A stretch of 64,000 nt of DNA from positions 56,111,429 to 56,175,428 of the forward strand of contig CM049312.1 in the NCBI GenBank assembly GCA_026874595.1, written 5' to 3'. A program made the position numbers and the translations under genes. Positions 48,213-58,165 of this stretch are shown piece after piece. This DNA comes from Sipunculus nudus. Lineage: Eukaryota; Annelida; Sipuncula; Golfingiida; Sipunculidae. The notes beneath the pieces were generated by a model. The model was given only the letters and a program-made list of their open reading frames with translations, was not told the origin of the DNA and ran no database searches. The first letter of the stretch is position 1. Each line of letters starts with the position of its first letter.

Positions 48213-48264
<52 letters not shown>
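48196..48264. repeat. (TA)n microsatellite
   Basis: Long TA tract with one TTG interruption. It ends at GTCACCAGAAAATCGGTGAC, a short inverted repeat that borders the 5' side of the LTR element region. Confidence 0.9.
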
Positions 48265-48267
<3 letters not shown>

Positions 48268-48637
48268 ACCAGAAAATCGGTGACAATATGTACGGTGTTT
48301 TGTATCATAGTTTAACGAAGTCTGTTCTCTATTAATATTGACGTGAAGCGTCATCCTAAAGCGTTGACAGGTCTTGATTGTATATATATATATATTGTGT
48401 ATTCTTGTATGAAATCCCATCGGCTATCAGCTGATTTATCTGTGTCACGCATTGCGTGTATTACATCTGGTATGTGGGTCGCCATGGTGACGCTAGCAGT
48501 TAACTAGATCACATATATCCTTATATGGGACACTTGAGCCATAAGCCAATCAGAGAACCGGATCGCCGTACACAGTGCACAGGCGATTGTGACGTCAGAG
48601 TTCAGGGAGAGACGCGAGACGCTGCGGGAGTTGGGTC

Positions 48638-49483
48638 TTGAAGCTTGAAGAGGCAGCACGCACGCACGGCAGAAAGAACATTGAAACGCTTAAACCCGCC
48701 AGGAACGGCATAGAAGAAGAGAGAAGTAGGGGTGTATTCCCGAAAATCCAGCTTCCACCTTTTGATGATGCTCACGATCAGCCAGATGCGTTTCTTGAGC
48801 GATTTGAACGGTTAGCTGTATGTCAAGACTATGATAGGGAGAATTGGGCGTTACACCTGAGTCCGTTACTGCGGGGTAAGGCGCAAGGGACTTACACACA
48901 GTTATCGGTTAGTGAGGCCATGGATTACGATAAGTTAAAGATAGCCTTGTTAAAGTGATACCAAATGACCGAAGAGGGTTATCGACACAAGTTTCGGACT
49001 TGTAGGCCTGAATGAGGCGAAACGCCGAGTCAGTTTGCGGTGAGACTAAGTGGATACCTAGACCATTGGATAGGGATGGCAGGGGTCGGAGGTGACTACG
49101 ACGGGGTAGTTAACCTGTTGATGTGCGAGCAGTATGTAAACTGCTGTAGTAGGGATCTCTCTATATTTTTGAAAGAGAGAGGGTGTCGTGACTTTGATAG
49201 TATGGTAGACTTAGCCGAGAGCTATACGGAGGCTCACGGTGTACACAGCCTTACAGCAGGTCCTCGTTATGGCAATAATGTGCCGTGTCCAGCGCAATCG
49301 GTATCTCAGCCTAGAGAGAAGCGAGAGGTTGAGCGCAGTCCGGGCGGTCAGACATTTAAGCCATCAGGAGGCATCAGATGTTACTTATGTAATGAACTGG
49401 GACATAAGGCGCGGGAATGTAAGACTAGTGCCCGGTCGAGGCCTAGGTCTTCCCCTCAAGTAGGGTGTGCTGCTGGCGATTAG
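48638..49483 (+). pseudogene. Gag-like protein of Gmr1-type element, SCAN-like capsid, broken
   Basis: One frame runs from about 48638 to 49483, broken by TGA at 48956-48958 and TGA at 49013-49015; each could have come from CGA by a single C-to-T change. The first part has FPKIQLPPFDDAHDQPDAFL and the second contains a helical capsid segment with LKERGCRDFDSMVDLAESYT. This layout is SCAN-like, in line with the known origin of the vertebrate SCAN domain from Gmr1-like gag. Near the end is a CCHC zinc knuckle, CYLCNELGHKAREC, for packaging RNA. The frame ends with TAG (49481-49483), yet the same frame continues open into pol. That stop may be decay or a readthrough stop. Confidence 0.8.
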
Positions 49484-49540
49484 CAGAGGTATAGGACTAA
49501 TTTTAGCCCCCCGTATAACCAAAAACAGAAGCCTGAGACT

Positions 49541-51823
49541 ATGTCAATGGCAGTAGTCGAGGCGGAAACGGAGACAGTCGGTGCGGTGAAACCGGAAGTA
49601 GAGAGTCCGAGTCAGTCGTTAGGATTTGCTGCCCAGACAGAAGGCGGAAACTCGTTACCTGTGTGTGAAGGGCTGGTGAATGGTAAGTCAGCGAGGGTGC
49701 TGCAGGATTCGGGATGTTCCTCGGCAGGAATACGTGAGTCGTACGTCGAGCCGAATCAGTTCACCGGACACCAGGTCGAGTGTAGGTTGTTCGACGGGTC
49801 TGTAAGACAATTTCCTACGGCTAGGATTAATGTGGACTGTGCGTACTTTGTCGGTACTATCGAGGCAATGGTGGTCGGGGATGCTGTATGTGATTTAGCG
49901 CTAGGTAACGTAGCGGGAGCGCGTGACCCGTATGATCCGGACCCTACGTGGAAGTCTGAGCGGTCCTCAGGCATAGTGTGTGACGGTGTAGAGTCACAAA
50001 AGGAGGTGTCGTCCGCGATGGAGACACGGAGCGCTGCACGTGAGAAACAGATACCGACGCGTAGCTTGAATGTTGCAAGCCCAGTTGCCGATGTGAGTCT
50101 GGTCGAATTTGTGAAGCCGCAGGAGGAGGATCAGTCTTTAGCGCATTATTGGAGGCTAGCTAGAGAGGCTAGAAATGAAAGTCCATTTAGAATTGAGGAC
50201 GGATATTTAGTTCGGGTTGTGAGTGATAAACGGGGAGATCAAGATGGATCTCAAGTGGCGGTACCTCAGACGTTACGGTACGACGTCATGAGGATGGGCC
50301 ACGAAGCGGTTATGGCGGGCCATCAGGGCATAGACAAAACGCACGGCCGCGTGAGAACTCAGTTTTTCTGGAAAGGGATGTATAATGACATTGCTGAGTT
50401 TTGCAAGTCCTGTCCCATTTGCCAGAAAACCATACCGAAAGGCAAGGTGCCTGGAGCTACGTTAGGCCAGATGCCATTAACTGATGAGCCCTGGTGTAGA
50501 ATTTCGATGGATCTGTTTGGGCGGATCCATCCAGCGTCGGAGAGAGGTCACAGGTATATTCTGACCGTTATGGATTATGCCACTAGACATCTGGAGGCTG
50601 TTGATTTAAAGAACATAGATACTGTCTCTGTGGCTGATGCGCTAGTTGATATTTATGCGCGGATAGGAGTGCCGTCTGAGGTGCTTACCGACCTGGGAAC
50701 ACAATTTACGTCAGACCTCATGCGAGAAGTTAGCCGTGTTTTGTCTGTAAAACAGCTCACCACTACTCCTTACCATCCTATGTGCAACGGAATGGTGGAG
50801 ATATTCAATGGCACGTTAAAGTTTATGTTGAAACGGATGTGCGAGGAAAAACCGCGAGATTGGGATCGGTACCTCAGCGCCGTGCTTTTTGCATACCGAG
50901 AAGCGCCACATGAGAGCACAGGGTTCTCACCCTTTGAGTTGCTCTATGGTAGAGGACCGATGCGGATTCTTAGGGATCTGTGGACCAAGCGAGATACTAG
51001 CGTCGAGACTAAAACGACGTACCAATACGTCCTGGACCTACAAGACAAACTAAGCGACACATGCGCGTTAGCTAGAGAGGCGTTGAACAAATCAGCGAAC
51101 AGACACAAACTGTTATATGATAGAGGTAAATGCACGCGCAGGTTTGAGGCCGGAGACGAAGTTTTGTTGTTACTCCCGATGGAGCGGAACAAATTAATGG
51201 TACAGTGGAAAGGCCCCTATACTATTGTAAACAGGGTTGGGGACTTAGACTATCGGATTAAGATTGGCGATAAGGTTAAAACCTTCCACGTGAATATGCT
51301 GAAACGGTACCATGCTAGGAACGAGCCCCAGCATATTCTGGCATCGATAGCCAAGGGCGCACCTGATTCCATACATGATCCTGACGGTGCAGACGGTGAA
51401 ACAAAGCCTCCCGTGTTCGGAGAGTTAAACCCAGAAGGGATTGATGAGGATGCCCACTTGTCGTTACCGTCGTATGCGCGCCGCCAGACTGAGCGAGATG
51501 TTCAGGTAAGCAATGCCGACCTAAGCAAGCGTCAGCGCCGTGAAATACTCAGTCTGCTTAGGCAATATGGGGATGTATTCACAGATGTACCCAAGCTCAC
51601 CAATGTTGTAGAATGTAGCATTAAACTCTCATCTGATGTACCTGTAAAAACTAGGCCCTATAGGGTGCCTTTTGAACTGCGAGAGACAATGCGAACAGAA
51701 ATCCAGGAAATGTTAAACTTAGGCATTATTGAACAGTCAGATTCTAGCTATGCGTCGCCCTGTATCCTGCTTAGGAAACCTGACGGTAAGACTAGATTCG
51801 TGATCAGTCGTGTTCGATCCTGA
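49541..51823 (+). pseudogene. Pol part 1: protease, integrase, start of reverse transcriptase
   Basis: 760-codon frame from the ATG at 49541, in the same frame as gag. The aspartic protease has the DSG triad at residues 57-59 (VLQDSGCSSAG). The integrase zinc finger uses H254, H261, C291 and C294. The integrase core triad is D324, D384 and E420, with 35 residues between the last two, as in DD35E. Neighbouring motifs are slightly off (DLGTQF, NGMVEIFN). A GPY/F module (VQWKGPYTIVNRVG, about 555-567) is followed by a linker, then the start of reverse transcriptase (VKTRPYRVPFELRETMRTEI, about 702-721; ASPCILLRKPDGKTRFVI, about 738-755). The frame is lost just after RFVI, where the palm region should begin. 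This would have cut and joined cDNA to host DNA in the nucleus. Confidence 0.88.
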
Positions 51824-52194
51824 ACCCATGCCGGATCCGGAAACACTTTTTGTCGAAGTCGCCAAAGCCAGTATTTTACAAAGCTTGACCTGACGAAAGG
51901 TTACTGGCATATCCCTGTTTCTGAGGAATCCAGGACTAAGACGGCCTTTGCTACACCCGATGGCCATACCAATTTAGGGTTATGCAATTCGGCCTGGTAA
52001 CTGCCGGAGCGGTTTTCACCCGCATGATGCGGAAAATGTTCAGCGACATGCCGAATGTAGTGTGTTATGTAGATGACGTGTTAATACACGCAGAGACTTG
52101 GGACGAGCACTTAAGAACTCTTAGAGAAGTGCTAGTTAGACTAGAATGTGCAAACTTAGCAGCTAAACCAGCTAAAACCTTCATAGGCTACTAG
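51824..52194 (+). pseudogene. Pol part 2: reverse transcriptase palm, frameshifted
   Basis: Three successive reading frames keep the reverse transcriptase order. One runs about 51799-51890 (VFDPEPMPDPETLF). A second covers about 51875-52000 (KLDLTKGYWHIPV, SRTKTAFATPDGH). A third, from 51982, has MQFGLVTAGAVFTRMM and the catalytic YVDDVLIH. The frame changes show small indels near 51800, 51875 and 51970. The last frame meets TAG at 52192-52194, in frame with the next segment. The catalytic residues themselves are intact. Confidence 0.85.
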
Positions 52195-52206
52195 AGCTTA
52201 GAGTTT

Positions 52207-52875
52207 TTGGGACACCTTGTAGGCACGGGCAACTTGGCCACTAATCCGGTTTTGCTCAGGAGAATACAGAGCACTGATAGACCAAAGACAAAGAAGGCTT
52301 TGCAAGCATTCCTAGGTCTTACAGGGTACTATCGAAAATTCGTGCCAAACTATGCGGAAATAGCGGTGCCCTTGACTGATCTAACGCGGAAAGGTCAACC
52401 TAACAAACTAGACTGGAAACCCGTACACGAGAACGCGTACTGTTCTCTAAAGGCTAAACTGTCAGACCCTCCCATACTAAAGCTACCTGATTTCAGTAAA
52501 CGATTTTATTTGAAATGTGATGCATCTGATGTGGGTATTGGCTGTATCCTGATGCAAAGACACGAGGGGATCATGCACCCAGTAGCTTATGCCAGTCGTA
52601 AACTATTGCCCAGGGAGAGAAATTACTCCACCATCGAGAAAGAGTCATTAGCAATTGTATGGTCGGTACAGAAATTTGAGATGTACCTGGCTTGTAGACC
52701 GTTCAGCATTCAGACCGACCACAAACCATTAAAGTGTATTATCAAATCAAAATGTGCTAATAAGAGAGTAATGAGATGGGCACTGGTTCTACAAGAGTTT
52801 AGATTTGATATTGAAGCAGTGTCAGGTAAACTAAACCATGGACCTGATTTTCTTAGCAGACTGCCTGAGTGTTAG
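52207..52875 (+). pseudogene. Pol part 3: connection and RNase H domain
   Basis: Continues the frame of the YVDDV segment after the TAG at 52192-52194. It starts with the LEFLGHLVG and FLGLTGYYRKFVPNYAEIA segments typical of the Ty3/gypsy connection region. RNase H follows, with FYLKCDASDVGIGCILM (first Asp), STIEKESLAIVWSVQKFEMY (Glu) and FSIQTDHKPLK (second Asp). It ends with LNHGPDFLSRLPEC and a TAG at 52873-52875. There is no integrase after it, which confirms the altered order. The segment itself is intact. Confidence 0.88.
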
Positions 52876-53481
52876 GATGTAATGAGCTATAATGTTTAGC
52901 CAGTTAAGTCTAAACATGTACAGGATTTTGCCCTGTGTCATAGACCGTGGGCATGTACTAATTACAACTTGTTACATGGTAAAGTAAGTGCGCACGCGTC
53001 ACTTGCCGGCCTAGTTCAGCTTGACCTAGATACATAATCGCTGTAAGCCGTGAAACAATTGCTACACGAGTAAGGTTCAGGACTCTAAGCTCATATGTAA
53101 ACAAAGAGAGCTATTACCATTCATGTGAACGTAAACCTACCCGGGTCGCTGTCAAGCAAGATCAGTTGAAGATCGCTAAACTCAGAAAGACTATATGGTA
53201 CTAACCATACGCTAGATTCTACACAAAACAGTAACCAGAGATTTCTGAAGGAACTGGACTTTATTGTTTTTATGCAAACCATGGACTCAGTAAATATCCT
53301 GTATTTTTAATGTGAAGGACTGTCGTATTGACACATCAACGCACACACACTCACATCTATGTCTCTGTATGTATTGTCTTGAATTATATTTGTGAATTTA
53401 ACCTGATGTCTCATAGTTTCTATTGATCTGGGTGTATGATTGTCTGGTATTTTTATACACGTCCTTAAAAGAACCTGGAAA
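52876..53481 (+). other. 3' untranslated part of the LTR element
   Basis: About 600 bp between the RNase H stop and the candidate LTR. No open frame with env-like features was seen. Composition falls gradually from the element's GC level to the AT-rich background. Confidence 0.45.
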
Positions 53482-53605
53482 TGTCACCTGTAATGACCGG
53501 GATCTAATTTCTTGATTAGTGAAATAAAGTGGCGAGCGTAAACCCATCCTATTGTTTTATAGGATATATCCGCTGTAAAATTATCACGTTAAGTCAGGGG
53601 TGACA
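53482..53605 (+). mobile_element. Candidate short 3' LTR of the Gmr1-type element
   Basis: The 124-bp segment starts TGTCACC and ends GGTGACA, the TG..CA form with inverted ends expected of an LTR. It contains GTGAAATAAAG as a possible polyadenylation signal. A weak purine-rich stretch (AAAAGAACCTGGAAA) lies just upstream where a polypurine tract should be. It abuts a TA tract at 53605. No matching 5' copy was found, although GTCACC and GGTGACA words lie at 48265-48285. The assignment is weak. Confidence 0.25.
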
Positions 53606-53889
53606 TATATATATATTAATATATATCACCTGGATCAACTGTGGCTGGGCATTAGCTGCCTGGCTGCCCCAGTGTATGCCTCGCGTCAAGCGTGCATGAT
53701 TTGCTGAAAGGTCAACAAAGTCAACATACAGGTGACTGAAGAGGGGCTGGGGTGAGCCTGGGTCTGACATGGTCTCACAAAAACATTAATAAAAGCAGTT
53801 TTTGGCCAATTTCTTTCAGCTTTCTAAACTAAAAAAAATGAAATCCATGATTTCATGATGTGCATGATATGAAAATAATATCAACAGTG

Positions 53890-54715
53890 CCCTCAGGAAA
53901 CAAACGTGCCATGGTCAAAGTTGGGCAAAATTTAAGGTACTAATTTAATATTTATACTAATAAATTATAAAATTTGAAAAGTTCAGAACTAATTTTGGGT
54001 ATTCAATTGAATCTTGATTAAATAATGTTACATCCCTGACAAAAAATCTCTAGCTTCAGGAATCCTCTTGTTAAGGGAGTAAATATATTTCTTGATTTTT
54101 TAAAAAGTGCATTATGTTTGGGCCCATAACTTAAAACAATTACGCAATACTGACATCATTTCTGGCATGTGCATAGTGAATGTATAGAAAAATATGTATA
54201 TTATATATGATCAAAGTCAGATCAGTAGTTTTGATATTAGGCAGTCTTAAAGTGTAAAAATGGGTTTTAAATGGAAAAATGAAGTTTTTCATTAATATCT
54301 CGAAGGAATTAAGTCCTAGTGACCAAATTCTTGGCATGGTAGGGGATTTTGGAGACATCTTACTGTATGCATGTACATAGGAACTATATAGAGGATTATT
54401 TACGGTAAATATGAGGAAAAACAGATGAGTGGTTTTGATATTAGGCAGTCCTGAAGTGTAAAATAGGTTTTTTAATAAAAAAATTGACGGTTTTCTTTAA
54501 TTTCTCAAAGAAACGAAGTCGCAAAGACCCAGTTTTCGGCTTGGTAGGAGATCTTGGGGACATCTAACATTATGCCAAATTTTGGATTCCTAGGTCTTAC
54601 GGTTTCAAAACGTGCCACATCTACGGACAGACGGACGGACGGACGGACAGCTAGACGGACGACGGACAATGGACCACGACTTAGCTCAGATGATTTATAG
54701 TCAGCTCAGCTAAAA
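53890..54715 (+). repeat. Dispersed repeat family B, copy 2, with internal duplication
   Basis: Same landmarks and order as 33990-34556: GTCAAAGTTGGGCAAAATTT, GGCCCATAACTT, TTTTGATATTAGGCAGTC, GGCATGGTAGGGGATTTTGG, then a GACGGACGGACGGAC run and AGCTCAGATGATTTATAGTC. It differs by a tandem duplication of about 200 bp: the segment from GCATGTGCATAG (about 54165) to the GGAGACATCT block recurs from ATGTACATAGGAAC (about 54372) to GGGGACATCT. The short GACGGAC array (about 54627-54665) is expanded. Confidence 0.75.
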
Positions 54716-55267
54716 ACGAATCAATACTGTTTTCCTTACGGATTTTGTTATGAATTTTAAAACATATTCACCGATTGACCGCACAGGTAATGCTCTCGAA
54801 TAAAAGACCATGTTTAAAACGTATCCCGTATTTATAGTACAACCTACCCTGTGACAGTTTGTCCGGGGAGCACGTGTAGAATTAACGCATCAATCACACA
54901 TTTAATTTAGCATGTAATCAAGGAGGGTAACCTTTCAGCTGATGGCTCGAGTTATATGAAAGGCTAATTGGAAGAAAGAGTGGTCAGTGGTCCACGAGGT
55001 AACGTTCAAGCCTGTCGGGCGAGCAATATCAAAGGTTAATTAGCGCACCGTGTGGTCAGTAGTCCGAGAGACAGTTGTCAGCATATCCGGGATTGTCGTG
55101 CATGATAGACGGATTTTACTATACAATTACCCGAGATATACATTTATCAGATATTCATATAAACGGAAAATTTTATTAAGAAGACTTAGGAAAAGGTTTT
55201 GTATTTCATTATTTTATACAATTAAACGGGATATACAATTATACGATACACAATTAAGCAGGACCGA

Positions 55268-55270
<3 letters not shown>
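54716..55270. other. Stretch without recognised gene
   Basis: No recognised coding content. It leads into the TA tract at 55271. Confidence 0.5.

Positions 55271-55329
<59 letters not shown>
55271..55329. repeat. (TA)n microsatellite
   Basis: About 29 TA dinucleotides, immediately left of the shorter copy of the duplicated ORF segment. Confidence 0.95.
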
Positions 55330-55331
<2 letters not shown>

Positions 55332-55769
55332 CTCTCCACCTCAGGGACTGCACGCAAAGAAGAAGAAAACATATTTTGTTTGAATTACAGGCTATTAGGT
55401 AGTCTTGGTCAATCTGCGGCAGTCCATCTGTCACACATGGGGTTGCAGTGGGGACTCATTCATACTGCAGCGTTTTCTCTCACCACCGCCCACGAGATTT
55501 CTGAATCATACCAGAAACACTCGGAGGGGAAAGGACAAAAAGGACAGAGGTCATTTCAGTCTGTTCAGTTTTTATCATTCTTCACACCAGTTAAAATATC
55601 TAGTTATACCACTTGGAAAGATATATTTGTGGCAACTGATCAAAAGCATGTAGGTCCAATTCATCTGAAAACGTTACAATGGAGGTAAAAACGTTAAGAG
55701 CAATGACCATAAAACTGTCAAAATAGAGTTTACAGTCATAATACCATATAATCACCTCAGGAGAGGAAA

Positions 55770-55773
<4 letters not shown>
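55330..55773 (+). pseudogene. Partial duplicate of the 55874-56617 ORF
   Basis: 444-bp copy of 56007-56473, almost identical. It starts at AACTCTCCACCTCAGGGACT and ends at GAGGAAAGCCA, exactly where TA tracts begin on each side (55271-55329, 55774-55829). Relative to the downstream copy it has a few substitutions (for example E for G in the SLTTAH-E/G-ISESYQ stretch), an extra A near 55670 that shifts the frame, and it lacks a ~23-bp internal repeat. It therefore encodes only about 102 codons (55380-55688) and lacks both termini of the longer ORF. Confidence 0.7.

Positions 55774-55829
<56 letters not shown>
55774..55829. repeat. (TA)n microsatellite
   Basis: About 28 TA dinucleotides, immediately right of the shorter copy of the duplicated segment. 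Confidence 0.95.
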
Positions 55830-55832
<3 letters not shown>

Positions 55833-55873
55833 AGTTTTATGCAAATGTTAAGGACTTTTGTAAATACCAACCG

Positions 55874-56617
55874 ATGATGGCCCCCTGTTCTCGAATTTTG
55901 GATCCGCAGTTGACTGAGTCAACACAACTAAGGCCCATATATATTATGTGTAATGTGTACAAAGGGGTTGTTGCATGCCCTCTGCATGGCCAAACTTTAA
56001 AGGGTAAACTCTCCACCTCAGGGACTGCACGCAAAGAAGAAGAAAACATATTTTGTTTGAATTACAGGCTTTTAGGTAGTCTTGGTCAATCTGCGGCAGT
56101 CCATCTGTCACACATGGGGTTGCAGTGGGGACTCATTCATACTGCAGCGTTTTCTCTCACCACCGCCCACGGGATTTCTGAATCATACCAGAAACACTCG
56201 GTGGGGAAAGGACAAAAAGTACAGAGGTCATTTCAGTCTGTTCAGTTTTTATCATTCTTCACACCAGTAAAAATATCTAGTTATACCACTTGGAAAGATA
56301 TATATGTGGCAACTGATCAAAAGCATGTAGGTCCAATTCATCTGAAACGTTACAATGGAGGTAAAACGTTACGTTACAATGGAGGTAAAAACGTTAAGAG
56401 CAATGACCATAAAACTGTCAAAATAGAGTTTACAGTCATAATACCATATAATCACCTCAGGAGAGGAAAGCCAATAACACGCTTATTGAATTCTGGCATT
56501 TCTCCTGCTTTGAATATAAAACATGAAAGAAAAAATTCAGATATGGACGTCATACAACAAGCACTGTTAAACAAAACTGAAAGAACTTTAGGGACTTTCT
56601 TCTATTTTTATAAATGA
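55874..56617 (+). CDS. Unidentified 247-codon ORF, possibly transposon-derived
   Basis: ATG at 55874, TAA at 56615-56617, no introns needed. The N-terminus has a CPLHGQTLKGK stretch. The middle, from LNYRLLGSLGQSAAVHLSHM to VATDQKHVGPIHLKRYNGG, is the part duplicated upstream. The C-terminal part is charged and contains RRGKPITRLLNSGISPALNI. A local DNA repeat (GTTACAATGGAGGTAAAA twice, about 56350-56390) gives the peptide repeat RYNGGKTLRYNGGK. The GQSAAVHLSHMGL block recalls proteins encoded by uncharacterised repetitive elements in invertebrates, but I cannot name a family. AAATAAAG at about 56633 could be a polyadenylation signal. Confidence 0.4.
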   Translation: MMAPCSRILDPQLTESTQLRPIYIMCNVYKGVVACPLHGQTLKGKLSTSGTARKEEENIFCLNYRLLGSLGQSAAVHLSHMGLQWGLIHTAAFSLTTAHGISESYQKHSVGKGQKVQRSFQSVQFLSFFTPVKISSYTTWKDIYVATDQKHVGPIHLKRYNGGKTLRYNGGKNVKSNDHKTVKIEFTVIIPYNHLRRGKPITRLLNSGISPALNIKHERKNSDMDVIQQALLNKTERTLGTFFYFYK

Positions 56618-57864
56618 ATTAAATAATTTATAAAATAAAGACCCAACATTGTGTGTTTAGTAGAGTGAATTCAGATATAAACTACCACGTCAGTAAAAGG
56701 TATATATATGTTTTTACGTTTATCACTTCAAAATATGACAATTTAAGTCCATTCCTTTTACACACAATTAACGGGACGAATATGTAGTGTCAGTCGATGT
56801 CAGCAGATGTCGCTATTATTTGCTACACTTTACCAGGAACTCTCGCGCCTGGCGTCAGTTCTTATTCACGAAACTATTCAGGGAAATTATCTAACACAGG
56901 GGTGGAACTATTTTAAAAAAAGCCGGACATGTTAGAGCTGCAGAACATATTTTAGATACATTCTTTGTTCATGTGAATATTTTAGAGCAAACGTAAACAA
57001 GTGACCCATGGACCATGACGCTCAACTGACTGGCGTGTTGTTTGTGGCCTTGATACTAGATCCATTTAGTGTTTAGTGCTGGTTGTCCTGGGTGAACTGT
57101 AATTCTTTCAAATAGGTCATAGTGACCTAATTACCCATGTGGAGGTAGAAATTGGGTTAAGGGTCCCTGTGCAAAATCGACAAGATTCAGCACCAGTGAT
57201 TATGATACTAGTTATGACTTAACATTTATAAGTGATTTAATGGAGACAATAAGGTTTCGGTATCCAGCACAGAATATGGATCGCTGTTACCTTATGTAAG
57301 GTTTCCAAAAAGATTTTCCACGACCTACAGGGATTTTATTTTTGAAGTTTCCAAGTAAAAAAAATATAACAGGATTTGCGCCTTGTAGCACATAAATGTA
57401 TCAGAAACTGGAACTCCAGTTTTAGATCAATAAACAGCGGTCTCGAATTACAGGTAAACTATGTTATAAAAAAACAACGAAAAAAAAAAACAAAAAAACT
57501 GGTGAAACCGCCAATCTTTAAAAACTGATAAAACTGTCCATGATCAATGAACATAAATACACAGTGTCAGGACACTGAATTCCTGCCATGGCATTTGTAG
57601 TAAAAAAAGTAGTAAATGCGCAGAAATCAGAAAAAGGCGCCGCCAGTTTTTATATCAATATACAAAAAGGATTCGTTGCAATCCATGCATTAACTATTGA
57701 GATACTGGATATTTTGTTTATTTTTTAAAATATTCTGGGGTGTGCTTACAAGTCCTATGACATAATTTCAGGTTTCCAAAGAGATATTTTAAGTACCTCC
57801 TAGGATGTTACAAGCAAGAGGTTACAATTTGTGCCCTGTTTAAGTACGTACAGACGGTTCTCAG
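56618..57864. other. Stretch without recognised gene
   Basis: AT-rich, with an A-rich simple stretch near 57470-57500. A decayed family member of the repeat at 22467-22690 may lie near 57640-57720 (GGCGCCGCCAGTTTT, ATTGAGATACTGG). No coding support. Confidence 0.45.
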
Positions 57865-58165
57865 GCACTTTTTTTTCAGAAATCAGTGGGGACGGGCGAT
57901 TTTTTTTTGTACCTTTTTTGGATGTTTTGATAAAAATGTCATATGATCAGGGAAAAGCATGATAATAACAGATTTTGTTTTGCTAAACAGGTAAAAGCAC
58001 AGCATAACAAAGGAAATCTGATCAAAATTGTTTTATTTTTTTGGAAAGAAATGTCAGAGCGGCTGGAGCTCAAAATTAGTAAGTTACTATTGAAAATCAG
58101 AATAAATAAATTCGATTCGGGAGGTTGGCGGGGGGGTGGGTGTTAAAATGGACGCGCGCGGTGCG
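57865..58165 (+). repeat. Dispersed repeat family A, copy 2
   Basis: Collinear with 16790-17060 over the AGGCACTTTTTTTTCAG head, the T-rich run, CATATGATCAGGGAAAAGCA, GATAATAACAGA, GTAAAAGCACAGCATAACAA and AGGAAATC. It is also collinear with 30235-30420 over the GAGCTCAAAAT part. It extends farther right than the others, ending in a GGGGGGGTGGG stretch and GGACGCGCGCGGTGCGG. Confidence 0.7.

Larger units (their letters stand above)
48600..53605 (+). mobile_element. Decayed Ty3/gypsy LTR element with Gmr1-type gene order
   Basis: Order on the plus strand: gag-like frame (48638-49483), protease, integrase zinc finger, integrase core, GPY/F module, then reverse transcriptase (from about 51610) and RNase H (to 52875). 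Standard Ty3/gypsy elements place integrase last. Integrase upstream of reverse transcriptase in a Ty3/gypsy lineage is the hallmark of Gmr1-like elements. Base composition is clearly richer in GC than the flanks. The copy is dead, with three in-frame stops in gag and at its end and several frame breaks in reverse transcriptase. A 5' LTR was not found. A candidate 3' LTR is listed separately. Confidence 0.85.

Noticed and set aside
48139-48420. ORF with long IY repeats
   Set aside because: Translation of a (TA)n tract.
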